DNA from: CAZFLM01 sp964519955
GTDB taxonomy: Bacteria; Armatimonadota; Chthonomonadetes; Chthonomonadales; CAJBBX01
DNA: 16,539 nucleotides
Assembly: GCA_964519955.1 (NCBI GenBank)
Contig: CAZFLM010000109.1
Coordinates: 1-16,539 of the forward strand
Direction of reading: 5' to 3'
The notes under the pieces were generated by a model, which saw only the letters and a program-made list of their open reading frames with translations, did not search any database and was not told the DNA's origin. Each line of letters opens with the position of its first letter. The stretch's first letter is position 1. Position numbers and translations under genes: made by a program. Of the stretch, positions 6,854 through 15,302 are shown one piece after another.

Positions 6854-8827
6854 CTGGAAGCTATACGCATTCACCCCGGCCGCCCAGCCGAAGAGGGACC
6901 AGCCGCAGCCGAAGAGGTAGTCGCCGAGGATGAGGCCGAGGTAGAACGGGAGGGCCATGCGGTAGGCGCGCATGCCGCCGTAGCGGAGGAGACAGACCTT
7001 GCAGATCCAGGCGAAGATGAGCGGGAGCCAGATCGTGTTCATCGAGTAGCTGCCCGACACCGCCAGCCCCAGCGGGTGGAGCGGCCACGACGAGAAGCGC
7101 ATGCGCACGACCTGCAGCACCAGGGTCATCACGAAGCCCAGGCCGATGGCCAGCATCGCGGGGATGTCGGTGTCCTTGGGGCTGCGGATCCAGCCGTCGA
7201 GCCGGTTGAACGCCTCGAAACCGAACCCGTTCAGGTGCGGCGCCATGCGTGCCTCGGTCCCGCGCATGTACGTGATGTGCAGCATCGCCCAGTAGCTGGA
7301 GAGGAGGCCCACAACCAACGCCACGGTCAGCGCGATGGCCACCCCGCGCGTGGGGATCGACTTGCGCTCGGCCATCTTGAACGCCTCGAGCTGCACCGGC
7401 ATCGCGAGGCTGCGGTAGGCGCGGTTGAACCAGTAGAAGTAGGTCAGGATGGACAACTCGCGCGCGTGTAGGGCCCGGGTGCCGAGCGCGGCCGTCAGGA
7501 TGTAGTCCGGGCCGCCGTTGTGCAGGTCGTGGGCGGGCGGCCCCAGCTCGGCGCGCATGCGGGTGCAGGCCACCGCGATGGCCAGGTAGATGAACACGGC
7601 CGCGACGCACAGCCACACGGAGAGGCCCGCCGCGTAGAAGAACGCCATCAGCAGCAGCGTGCCGATCAGTGCCCCGATGACCGCGGCCCGGTCCGAGAAC
7701 GGGCGCTCCGGGTCGTCGTCCGTGAGGCCCAGCCAGGCGCCCCTGAGCACCTCCACCAGATGCCGCCGCACGCTCCAGAGCGCCAGCGCGGCGATGCCCG
7801 CGTAGCCGCCGAAGCACTGCTCGTTCACGTACGGGTAGCTCTGGCTGTAGTCGCTCCACCCCAGGTAGACGCTCGCGACGCGCTCCGCCTTCCACACGAA
7901 GTAGAAGAACCAGCACGAGAAGAGCAGGTCCGCCGGCAGCAGGAAGCTGAGGCCGATGGCGAACGGGTAGAACGAGACCGGCGTCCAGCCGATGCCGCTC
8001 CACGGGCGTGCCGTGACGAACGGGCTGATGTCGAACACCTTCACCGGCAGCGTCGGCACGGAGGGCACGAGCAGCGCCGTCCCGTTCAGCAGCGAGATGG
8101 CGCCCGCCGCCGCAAAGCCCGCCCAGAGCAGGCGCCCGCTGAAGAAGCCGCCGGTCGGGTCCGTCATGTCGAGCGGGAGCTGGATGACCGGGTAGCTCAG
8201 CTTCTCGCTGCGCGTCCACTGCTTGCGCACCAGCGCGTTGAGGCACAGCATCGTGCTGATGAGCACGACGATGAACGCGCCCCACGCCGCCAGCGGCACG
8301 ATCCACGCCCGGAAGCGCGACCAGACGTAGATGCTGGAGTTCCCCTTGTACCACCCATCGAGCGCCGCGTTGTCGTGCACGTAGAACCACGACGGCAGGT
8401 GCTTGACGAACAGGTCCTGCCACCCGTTCGATGCCGTGGCGTAGTGCGTCGGGTGGCCGAGCATCGGCATCAGCACGTCGAGGAAGTCGACGCTGAGCAG
8501 GCACGAGCCGATGTTGACCATCACGTAGACGATGAGCAGCTCGGCCTGCGACAGCGCGCTCCGGGGAAAGCGGCGGCGCACCAGCCCGTTCAGCATCACG
8601 AGCGCGAGCAGGATACAGACCGCGTTCGCGAACAGCGAGAACGTGGTGGGGAATGGGCCGGCCGTGCCGCCGGAGCCGCCCGCCTGGTTCGTCGCCATCT
8701 CCATCTGGAACAGCCAGAAGGCGTTGACGGGCAGCAGCAGACAGCCGATGACGATGGCGCGCCAGGGCGTCCGGCCACGGCTGGCCGGGCGTCCTGCCTG
8801 GTCGGCGCTCGCGGGAGGCTGCGTCAC
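6848..8827 (-). CDS. OPT-like polytopic membrane protein, DUF6785/DUF6784 type (paralog 1)
   Basis: This 659-aa integral membrane protein has about a dozen or more hydrophobic segments spread from residue 23 to 645. I recognise it as the DUF6785/DUF6784 kind, with oligopeptide-transporter-like topology; no function is established. Shared landmarks with the paralog at 13241-15211 are RKQW (201-204) with LSYP (210-213), FLLP and FSCWFF (296-308), RAELG (425-429), WPLHPLG (581-587) and LLRYGG-AYR-ALPF (613-627). The start is GTG at 8827, overlapping the TGA stop of the upstream gene as GTGA. The longer open frame reaching 8998 is an out-of-frame read of the upstream gene. The coupling suggests this protein works with the exported glycosidase-like protein, perhaps importing its products. 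The stop codon lies in the arm of the heptamer palindrome. Confidence 0.85.
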   Translation of the reverse strand: MTQPPASADQAGRPASRGRTPWRAIVIGCLLLPVNAFWLFQMEMATNQAGGSGGTAGPFPTTFSLFANAVCILLALVMLNGLVRRRFPRSALSQAELLIVYVMVNIGSCLLSVDFLDVLMPMLGHPTHYATASNGWQDLFVKHLPSWFYVHDNAALDGWYKGNSSIYVWSRFRAWIVPLAAWGAFIVVLISTMLCLNALVRKQWTRSEKLSYPVIQLPLDMTDPTGGFFSGRLLWAGFAAAGAISLLNGTALLVPSVPTLPVKVFDISPFVTARPWSGIGWTPVSFYPFAIGLSFLLPADLLFSCWFFYFVWKAERVASVYLGWSDYSQSYPYVNEQCFGGYAGIAALALWSVRRHLVEVLRGAWLGLTDDDPERPFSDRAAVIGALIGTLLLMAFFYAAGLSVWLCVAAVFIYLAIAVACTRMRAELGPPAHDLHNGGPDYILTAALGTRALHARELSILTYFYWFNRAYRSLAMPVQLEAFKMAERKSIPTRGVAIALTVALVVGLLSSYWAMLHITYMRGTEARMAPHLNGFGFEAFNRLDGWIRSPKDTDIPAMLAIGLGFVMTLVLQVVRMRFSSWPLHPLGLAVSGSYSMNTIWLPLIFAWICKVCLLRYGGMRAYRMALPFYLGLILGDYLFGCGWSLFGWAAGVNAYSFQQ

Positions 8828-11800
8828 TTGGCCGGGGTCACCTCGGTCACGATGGCCGGGGCCGCCCGGCGGATGAGCACGTCGCCCCACGCGGCCCAGT
8901 CGGTGGTCGTGTTGTCGGCGGGCCCACAATCGGCGACGAGGCGCAGCGTGACGCGCTTGCCGGCGAAGGCGGTGAGGTCGGCCTTCAGCTCGCGCCACGC
9001 GCCCTGGTCGCCATGCGCCTTGCCCACCACGACCGGCTTCCCATCAGGCCCGGTCGCGACCACGCTGAACGCGACGCCGTCGCTCTTGTCGCCGCCATCC
9101 ATGATGCCGACCGAGCACGTCAGCTCGCACGGGTACGCCGGCAGCGCGATAGGCCCGAAGTCCGCCCACGTGTACCCCACCCCGCCGTTGTAGGGCGGGT
9201 GCATGAAGATGCCGGGCTTCGACACGCCGCCGACCGACAGCGCCTGCGAGGTGTAGCAGACCGCGCCCGTGCCGCCAGGCTCCGGCCCCTCCGGCTTGCC
9301 GCGGAACGCGATGCCCCAGTTGAATGAGACCGTGCGCAGATCCGTGACCACCGGCTGCCACGCCACGCGCTTGAGATGGAACTTCGCCGGCTCGACCGGC
9401 ACGCCCAGCCCCTCGACCGTCACCTCCAGGTCGCCCTGGGCCCCCTCCAGCGCGGTGGAGGTAAGGTTGGCGGAGATGACCTTGGACATCTCCGACAGGT
9501 CGATCCGATCCGGCTTCGCGGTCCAGCCCTCGGGGGTGTGGAGAACCGCCACTGGCTTCTTCTGGGTATCGCTGTACGCCAGCCAGACTGGCCGCAGGTC
9601 AACACGCGTCGACTCCGCGTCGATGTGGTGAGTTGCAGTCCACTCGATGGGCGCGACGACATGCACGAGCGTGGCGCGCGCATCGTTTCCCGAGCGCGCC
9701 GTCACGGTCACGACGTCTCCGATCTTCGCGGTTGCCGGCAGCACCAGGGACGTTCGATCCGGCCCAAACACCACCTTGCCGGCCGATGCGGACACCTGGA
9801 CCTCCGCAGGCGCCCTCCCGATACCGATACCGACGGTTCCCCCTGGAGCGCAGGCAGGGGGCATATCCAGAACCCAGTCCCTGCTTCCGCTGAGCCGCAG
9901 AACGTACTTGAGCCCCTTCTCCACCGGGTGGATCCAGGTATACAAGCCGCCATCTGCGAGCCGGGCGTTCTTGAGCCGCCGGCCCTCCTGGTCGAACACT
10001 GCGCACCACAGTGCCTTGCCCATTGTGCCGAACAGGCGGGGGACTCGGAAGGCCCCGGTACCGGAGATGTGGATGATCTCCAGCGTCCTCGCGTCGCGCT
10101 TTCGGACGACATGCGACCCATCGGTGATGGCGCCCCAACAGCCCACTGACTTGCCGTACCCATCCAAATAGCAGTACGCATCCGAATCGACGACCGCGAC
10201 ACGGCGTCCGCCTTCGAGCCCCACGTAAGCCAGAAGCCCGCCGAGCTTGCCGCCGTCCTTGTGCGACTGGTACGCCAACCAGCCGCCCGGCGGCAGTTCG
10301 CACTCGTCCGCGCCCGGTATCGGAACCGTCCAGTTCTCGGTCGGGTGGTCGTTGAGCCAGAGCTTCAGGCCGCTCGGGTACTCGACGTAGAGCTGGCGGC
10401 GCGTGCGGGGCAGGTCGAGCGCAAGCGCCTGGGAGACCGTGCGCAGCTTCGTGCCATCCCAGTAGGCGATGCGCTTGGGTACCTGCAGGCCGTAGCGCGC
10501 CTGTACCTGCTGCAGCATGTAGTAGCTGCGGCACGTGCGCTGGATGCCGTGCTCCTCCTCCACCAGCCAGCCGATGTGCCCGTAGGCCAGCGTGGCGAGG
10601 ATGAAGCGGTCGATGGCGTAGTCGATCTTCGCCGGGTCGCGCCAGTTCGGGATCGCGTCGCAGAACTGCGCGGTCCAGCTCACGCCGATGTCGCACTCGC
10701 GGGAGTGGACCTCGCGCAGGTCGAAGACCGGCAGCAGCGGGTCGGTGGCCAGGTTGTGCCCGTTGTACGTGTGACCGTAGTTGCCGTCCGCGAGCCCGGC
10801 GTACAGCCACTGGTAGGTGCCCTCGGAGAAGATGGGCCCGCCGTAGATGCGACTGTCGTTGCGCAGCAACTCACCGTAGGCGTAGAACGTCTGGGCGAAG
10901 GTGCCTGCGCCGGGCACGCGCGCGTCCATGTCGCAGTAGCCCCAGGGCGCGACGGCGGTGTGTACGTCGGTGTAGGAGCTGTTCGTGCCGTACTTCTGCG
11001 CGACGATCGGGGCGAGCTTCGCCTCGAACTGGGCGGCGGCCAGCGGCTTCTCGGCGTAGCAGCGCGGCCAGGCCGCCTTCCACTCGCCGGAGCTATCGCG
11101 CTGCACGGCGTCGGGGCTCCAGAACTGGTTCACCGGGGAGAAGTCGGTGTAGTTCGTGTAGAGCCCGCTGTACCACCCGAGCCCTCGCTGGTGCTTCACG
11201 TAGCGGCGCTGGGCATCGTCGCCGCCCTTCTTCGGGGCCGCGTTGATCCGCAGCGTGAAGCTCTCCCCGTTGTCGCGCCAGGAGATCTCGTGATTGCACT
11301 GGATGAGCTTGTCGATGCCGTACGCGCGCAGCATCCGGCTCCGCTTCATCTGCTTCTCGAAGTCGTCGGGGCCCCATGACTCCTGCCACAACCGGTCCAC
11401 CGCGTCCTTGGCGTGCAAACCGACCGGGTTCGGCACGGTGGGCAGCACCTCCTCGAACATGGGCGACACGGTGAGGAAGATGCGCTCGAACAGCGGGTTG
11501 CGCTTGCCGTCGGTCTTCGGAGCGTAGCGCGCGCCGCCGTTGATGCGGGCCGTCGCGCCGGCTGCGGCCTCCGCGCCCCACAGCTCGGACGCGTTGGAGC
11601 GGTACCAGTCCATCCAGATGGAGGTGAACACGCTCTTCGCCCCGGCCTTCGAGAGGAGCACCGTCGGGTTGGTTCCGCCGCAGGTGATCGGCGGCACGTA
11701 TATGGTGCGCGGCTCCTTGAGCCCGGTGAGCTGACCGAGGTCCAGCTCGGTCGCGCTGCCGGAGCGGTTGATCACGTCGATGACGAGCGATTTGCCCATC

Positions 11801-12846
11801 AGCCGGACCTGCAGCGTGGTGCCGTCGTCGTACGTGACGCGCACGTCCTTCCCGCTTATGTCCGCCTTGACCACCTTGGGGCGTCCCGTCACGTCCGGCA
11901 GCTTCACCGCGGCGCCGGTCAGGGCCGTGCCGACGAGCTGCCCGTTCACGCGCATCTTCATGCCGTCCAGGCCGGCAGCCGGGTCGAAGGCGTACTCGAT
12001 CCTGGCGTCCTTGCCCGTGTAGCGGAAGGTGAACGTGCGGTCGATCTGCGGCACGATGTCGTGAGTGAACGCGCCGGCGAGCTGCGGCGGCAGGATCGTC
12101 TCCTCACGCGTGGGGAACGACAGCTTGCCCGGCCCGGTGTTCGCGCCGGCGCTCTGGCCCGGGAAGAGCGTCAAGTTCCGCTTCGGGCGCGGGTCGAAGG
12201 TGAGCGGCGCCAACTCCTCCTTGTAGAAGCGCACCGAGTCGAGGAACACCTCGCGCCACTCCGGCTGCCAGCCCCCGTCGAGCATGATGGCCTCGAGGCG
12301 CAGCGGGAAGTGCAGGCCCGTCGGCAGCTTGCGGTGGATGAGCCACCACTCCTCCCAGCGGATCGTGTCCACCTGCACCTCGACGGGCTTCCCATTGGCG
12401 TCCACCAGTCGGATCGCGATGCGGGTCCGCGGGGTGCCGGCGACCTCGACCCAGCCCCAGTTATTGCCGAACACCCAGAACTCGACGCAGTCGGCACCGT
12501 CCGGGACAGCGATGGGCGCGGGCGGCTTAAGAGTAACGCGCGGCTGGGAGGCCGCCTTGCCGTCGCCCTTGTACTTCAGGCGGGCGACCGGGCGGTCCCA
12601 CACGTTCTGCGCGCGCGTGGCCTCCAGCGCAGCCTGCGCCCCGCCGGCTACCTCGACCGTCCAGCCCTGCAGTTGCTGGAATGCGAGCGTGGGCGGCGCA
12701 GGCTCGGTGCGCTTCGCCCACACCATCTCGTAGGGCCGCTCGCCGGGCTTCTCAGCCGGGTCGATGTCGGTCCGCACCGTCTGGCCCATCGCCACACCTC
12801 CGAATGCCGCCAGCTCCACCACCCAGAACCACGCTGTCCGATGCAT
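8824..12846 (-). CDS. Large exported glycosidase-like multidomain protein
   Basis: This 1340-aa protein begins with a signal peptide (about residues 1-21, AMG/Q cleavage likely). Residues 40-210 look like a beta-sandwich with many Trp and Arg residues. Residues 245-470 are another beta-rich module. About 480-790 has the alternating pattern of a TIM barrel of the GH101/DUF5696 type. Candidate catalytic residues are D627 in SYTDVH and E675 in IFSEGTYQW; this is inferred from pattern, not alignment. About 800-1000 is a post-barrel beta domain, 1000-1165 has Ig-like or NEW3-like repeats, and 1165-1330 resembles a NPCBM/galactose-binding-like jelly roll. There is no sortase motif and no C-terminal membrane anchor. 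The ATG at 12846 has AGGAG 7 nt upstream; the open frame farther upstream only translates repeats. The stop overlaps the GTG of the membrane protein gene. It probably acts on a complex glycan outside the cytoplasm. Confidence 0.75.
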   Translation of the reverse strand: MHRTAWFWVVELAAFGGVAMGQTVRTDIDPAEKPGERPYEMVWAKRTEPAPPTLAFQQLQGWTVEVAGGAQAALEATRAQNVWDRPVARLKYKGDGKAASQPRVTLKPPAPIAVPDGADCVEFWVFGNNWGWVEVAGTPRTRIAIRLVDANGKPVEVQVDTIRWEEWWLIHRKLPTGLHFPLRLEAIMLDGGWQPEWREVFLDSVRFYKEELAPLTFDPRPKRNLTLFPGQSAGANTGPGKLSFPTREETILPPQLAGAFTHDIVPQIDRTFTFRYTGKDARIEYAFDPAAGLDGMKMRVNGQLVGTALTGAAVKLPDVTGRPKVVKADISGKDVRVTYDDGTTLQVRLMGKSLVIDVINRSGSATELDLGQLTGLKEPRTIYVPPITCGGTNPTVLLSKAGAKSVFTSIWMDWYRSNASELWGAEAAAGATARINGGARYAPKTDGKRNPLFERIFLTVSPMFEEVLPTVPNPVGLHAKDAVDRLWQESWGPDDFEKQMKRSRMLRAYGIDKLIQCNHEISWRDNGESFTLRINAAPKKGGDDAQRRYVKHQRGLGWYSGLYTNYTDFSPVNQFWSPDAVQRDSSGEWKAAWPRCYAEKPLAAAQFEAKLAPIVAQKYGTNSSYTDVHTAVAPWGYCDMDARVPGAGTFAQTFYAYGELLRNDSRIYGGPIFSEGTYQWLYAGLADGNYGHTYNGHNLATDPLLPVFDLREVHSRECDIGVSWTAQFCDAIPNWRDPAKIDYAIDRFILATLAYGHIGWLVEEEHGIQRTCRSYYMLQQVQARYGLQVPKRIAYWDGTKLRTVSQALALDLPRTRRQLYVEYPSGLKLWLNDHPTENWTVPIPGADECELPPGGWLAYQSHKDGGKLGGLLAYVGLEGGRRVAVVDSDAYCYLDGYGKSVGCWGAITDGSHVVRKRDARTLEIIHISGTGAFRVPRLFGTMGKALWCAVFDQEGRRLKNARLADGGLYTWIHPVEKGLKYVLRLSGSRDWVLDMPPACAPGGTVGIGIGRAPAEVQVSASAGKVVFGPDRTSLVLPATAKIGDVVTVTARSGNDARATLVHVVAPIEWTATHHIDAESTRVDLRPVWLAYSDTQKKPVAVLHTPEGWTAKPDRIDLSEMSKVISANLTSTALEGAQGDLEVTVEGLGVPVEPAKFHLKRVAWQPVVTDLRTVSFNWGIAFRGKPEGPEPGGTGAVCYTSQALSVGGVSKPGIFMHPPYNGGVGYTWADFGPIALPAYPCELTCSVGIMDGGDKSDGVAFSVVATGPDGKPVVVGKAHGDQGAWRELKADLTAFAGKRVTLRLVADCGPADNTTTDWAAWGDVLIRRAAPAIVTEVTPAK

Positions 12847-13240
12847 CGATGAACTCCTGTTCGCCCAACCTGCCTTCACCACCCGCCACACGCCACCCGC
12901 AGCGGTCATCCCGAGCCGACCTTGTGAGGGATCGGGCCTGACTCCTCGCGCCCGCGCACGCCGTCGCCACACGACACGCCCCCCAGCAACGGTCATCCCG
13001 AACCGACGTTGTGAGGGATCCGGCCCAGCGTCTCGCCCCGCACACGCCTTCACCACAAGGCACACGCCCCGCCGCAGCGGTCATCCCGAACCGACCTTGT
13101 GAGGGATCGGGCCTGACGCCACGCAACGCACACGCCCTCGCCCCATGCCGCGACACACCCGGCGACCGAGGAATCCCCGCCCGAACCGCGAATAGTGTCT
13201 CGTACGCGCACGACGCAGGTCCGACCGCACGAGGAGGCCC
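12847..13240. other. Divergent control region between the exported protein and membrane paralog 2
   Basis: This 394-bp gap lies between divergent genes and must hold both promoters. Most of it is the 88-bp tandem repeat. I see good ribosome sites at both ends, AGGAG before 12846 (minus) and GAGGAGG before 13241 (plus), but no convincing -35/-10 pair. No small gene is supported. Confidence 0.6.
12873..13190. repeat. Tandem repeat of about 88 bp, three copies plus a degenerate fourth
   Basis: Units start at about 12873, 12961, 13047 and 13135. Each carries a conserved core beginning GGTCATCCCGA (12904, 12991, 13079), then CCGAC-TTGTGAGGGATC-GGCC, followed by a looser CAC/CGCC-rich linker. Within the core, ATCCC pairs with GGGAT about 13 nt later, and GTCA-CCGA with TCGG-TGAC, so each copy can form a hairpin. 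The fourth copy keeps the linker but its core is degraded. On the minus strand the repeats read as DPSQGRFGMT-type peptides, typical false coding of dispersed repeats. Confidence 0.8.
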
Positions 13241-15211
13241 ATGGCACGCTCTCGTCGCACTGCCGACACTGCCGACGACGCGACCCGGCCGGTGCGGCGC
13301 GGGCCACTCTCGCTGCGCGTCCTGCTCCTGGCCCCCGCGCTCATCTTCGCCAACGCCGCGTGGCTGATCCAGATCGAGTACGTCCGCTACTCCGACAACG
13401 CCACAACGCAGGCCATCTTCTTCAACGCGGTGTCCGTCCTGCTCCTGCTGCTCGGGCTCAACGGGCTGCTCAAGCGCCTCGGGCCGCGCTGGCCGTTCAC
13501 GGTCCACGAACTCGTCGCGATCTACATCATCGTCACCGTCGCGAGCAATCTCGCTGGACACGACTTCCTGCAGATCCTGTTCACCGGGCTCACGTACGTC
13601 GTGCGGCACGGCGCCCCCGGGAGCGGCTGGGACACACGGCTCCTGCCGCACGTCGCCCCGCACCTGCTCGTACGCGACCAGGCGGCCATCGACTCGCTCT
13701 ACATCGGCAACTCGACGCTCTACCGCTGGGATCACATCCGACCGTGGCTCGGGCCGCTCGGCTGGTGGTCGCTCGCCGTGATGATGCTCGTCTGGGTGAT
13801 GCTCTGCCTCACGTCCATCCTGCGCAAGCAGTGGGACGCCGAGCGCCTCAGCTACCCCATCGCCGAGATCCCGCTGCAGGTGCTGACGCAGGGGCCATCG
13901 CTCTGGCAGTCGCGCCTGCTGTGGCTCGGCATCTCCATCGGCGTGGCGGGACAGGCCATCAACCTCATCCACAACCTGGCGCCCAGCGTGCCCGGCGTGC
14001 CGATCGGCGTGCAGTACTACTCCGCGGAGACGTACCCCTGGAACGCCGCCGGCCCCTTGCCCGTCTCCTCGTTCCCCTTCGCCTACGGGCTTACCTTCCT
14101 CTTGCCCACGCAGCTCGGTTTCTCGTGCTGGTTCTTCTTCCTCATGAGCCGCGTCGAGCTGATCGGGGCGGCCATGCTGGGCTACACGGAGTGGGGCAAG
14201 TTCCCCTACGTCCAGCAGCAGGGCGTGGGCGCGATCGCCGGGCTCTTCCTGGCCATCGCCTATGCCGCGCGCGGGCACATTGCCGAGGTGTGGCGATCGG
14301 CCCTGCGCCCCAGCCGGACGCCCAGCGACGACCCCGAGCCCCTGTCCGACCGCCTCGCCGTCTTCGGACTGATCGCGGGGCTGATCGGCCTGGTCGTATT
14401 CCTGATGTACGCGGGCATGCGTTGGCACACGGCAGTCCTGTTCCTCGGCATCCTCCTCGTCTGCGTGATCGTCGTGGCGAGGCTGCGCGCCGAGCTGGGC
14501 CTGCCCACGTACGAGCTGTACCAGGTCGGCGCCGACCAGGTGCTGCAGAAGTTCGGCGGCGTCAACGCGTGGACCCGCTCCGAGCTGGGCGCGATGACGC
14601 TGTGCTTCTTCCTGGTGCGCACCCACCGGCAGTACCCGATGCAGGCCCACGTGGACGCGATCCGGCTCGGCAAGCGCACGGGGACGCGGCTGCCCGCGCT
14701 GAGCCTGGCCATCGTGGCGGCGAGCGCCATCGGCACCGTGGCGGCGTTCTGGGCGCTGCTGCACGTCATGTACGGCGTGGGGTTCGAGTCGGCGAAGTTC
14801 CGGGGACCGGCGGTATGGGCGTTCGGGCAGGAGCCCTGGAGCAAGATGGACACGTGGGTGCAGTCGCCCGAGCGCCCGGACTTCGCCTGCGTGATGGCCT
14901 ACGCGTTCGGCATGCTCTTCACGCTGTTCCTGGCGGGGATGCGGGCGCGGTTCGTGTGGTGGCCCTTCCACCCGGCCGGCTACCTGGTGGCGGGCAGCTT
15001 CGGCCTGTTCCGGCTCTGGCTGCCGATCTTCGTGAGCTGGCTGGTGAAGGTACTGCTGCTGCGCTACGGCGGGCTGCCGGCCTATCGCAAGGCGCTGCCG
15101 TTCTTCCTGGGCCTCGTGCTCGGCGAGTTCGCGGCGGGGTTCCTGCGCTCGGTACTGGACATGGCGCTGGGGCTGCACCTGCCGCCGGAGTCCGGCATCG
15201 GCGGGCTCTGA
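13241..15211 (+). CDS. OPT-like polytopic membrane protein, DUF6785/DUF6784 type (paralog 2)
   Basis: This 656-aa integral membrane protein is homologous over its whole length to the 659-aa protein on the other side of the exported glycosidase-like gene. A basic cytosolic tail (about 1-22, MARSRRT) precedes membrane segments from about residue 25 to 640. Shared landmarks are LRKQW with LSYP (194-206), FLLP and FSCWFF (287-299), RLRAELG (414-420), WWPFHPAG (573-580) and LLRYGG-AYRKALPFFLG (606-624). These are clear but far from identical, so the duplication is old. The ATG at 13241 follows GAGGAGG closely (3-4 nt spacing). Transport of a peptide or glycan fragment is inferred from OPT-like topology only. 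It is transcribed away from the exported protein gene across the repeat-filled gap. Confidence 0.85.
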   Translation: MARSRRTADTADDATRPVRRGPLSLRVLLLAPALIFANAAWLIQIEYVRYSDNATTQAIFFNAVSVLLLLLGLNGLLKRLGPRWPFTVHELVAIYIIVTVASNLAGHDFLQILFTGLTYVVRHGAPGSGWDTRLLPHVAPHLLVRDQAAIDSLYIGNSTLYRWDHIRPWLGPLGWWSLAVMMLVWVMLCLTSILRKQWDAERLSYPIAEIPLQVLTQGPSLWQSRLLWLGISIGVAGQAINLIHNLAPSVPGVPIGVQYYSAETYPWNAAGPLPVSSFPFAYGLTFLLPTQLGFSCWFFFLMSRVELIGAAMLGYTEWGKFPYVQQQGVGAIAGLFLAIAYAARGHIAEVWRSALRPSRTPSDDPEPLSDRLAVFGLIAGLIGLVVFLMYAGMRWHTAVLFLGILLVCVIVVARLRAELGLPTYELYQVGADQVLQKFGGVNAWTRSELGAMTLCFFLVRTHRQYPMQAHVDAIRLGKRTGTRLPALSLAIVAASAIGTVAAFWALLHVMYGVGFESAKFRGPAVWAFGQEPWSKMDTWVQSPERPDFACVMAYAFGMLFTLFLAGMRARFVWWPFHPAGYLVAGSFGLFRLWLPIFVSWLVKVLLLRYGGLPAYRKALPFFLGLVLGEFAAGFLRSVLDMALGLHLPPESGIGGL

Positions 15212-15216
15212 GGCCC

Positions 15217-15244
15217 GGACTTGGGACTTGGGGCTTGGGGTTGC
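15217..15244 (+). repeat. G-rich heptamer tandem repeat (GGACTTG)
   Basis: Four adjacent heptamers, GGACTTG, GGACTTG, GGGCTTG and GGGTTGC, start 6 nt after the stop of the membrane protein gene. Three G-runs of three or more plus shorter GG pairs give a possible imperfect G-quadruplex on the transcript. The pattern recalls short tandemly repeated heptamers known from cyanobacteria, though the sequence differs. Confidence 0.65.
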
Positions 15245-15284
15245 GGTGCGACCGAACGCGTGGGCGGCTGGCGCGTCAGTAGCT

Positions 15285-15302
15285 GTAGCGGCGCGGCGCT
15301 AC
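15285..15302. terminator. Weak hairpin between convergent genes, over the gtrA-like stop
   Basis: GTAGCG (15285-15290) and CGCTAC (15297-15302) pair around a 6-nt loop. The hairpin covers the stop codon of the GtrA-like gene at 15299-15301 and lies in the gap between convergent genes. It has no T-tract, so its role as a bidirectional terminator is only a guess. Confidence 0.25.

Noticed and set aside
12847..13065. Upstream in-frame extension of the exported protein
   Set aside because: It translates the tandem repeats (DPSQGRFGMT-type peptides), and the ATG at 12846 has both a signal peptide and a strong ribosome site.
12873..13190. CRISPR-like array
   Set aside because: The period is regular, but the segments between cores resemble each other rather than being unique, the cores vary, and there are no cas genes.
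12752..15178. 808-codon open frame on the minus strand
   Set aside because: It is antisense to the membrane protein at 13241-15211 and runs through the repeats. Its composition (Gln/Arg/His/Glu) has no hydrophobic or domain pattern.
13195..15282. 695-codon plus-strand open frame overlapping the membrane protein
   Set aside because: It is the other forward frame of the same gene, Arg/Pro/Ala-rich, while the 656-aa frame matches the paralog and has a ribosome site.
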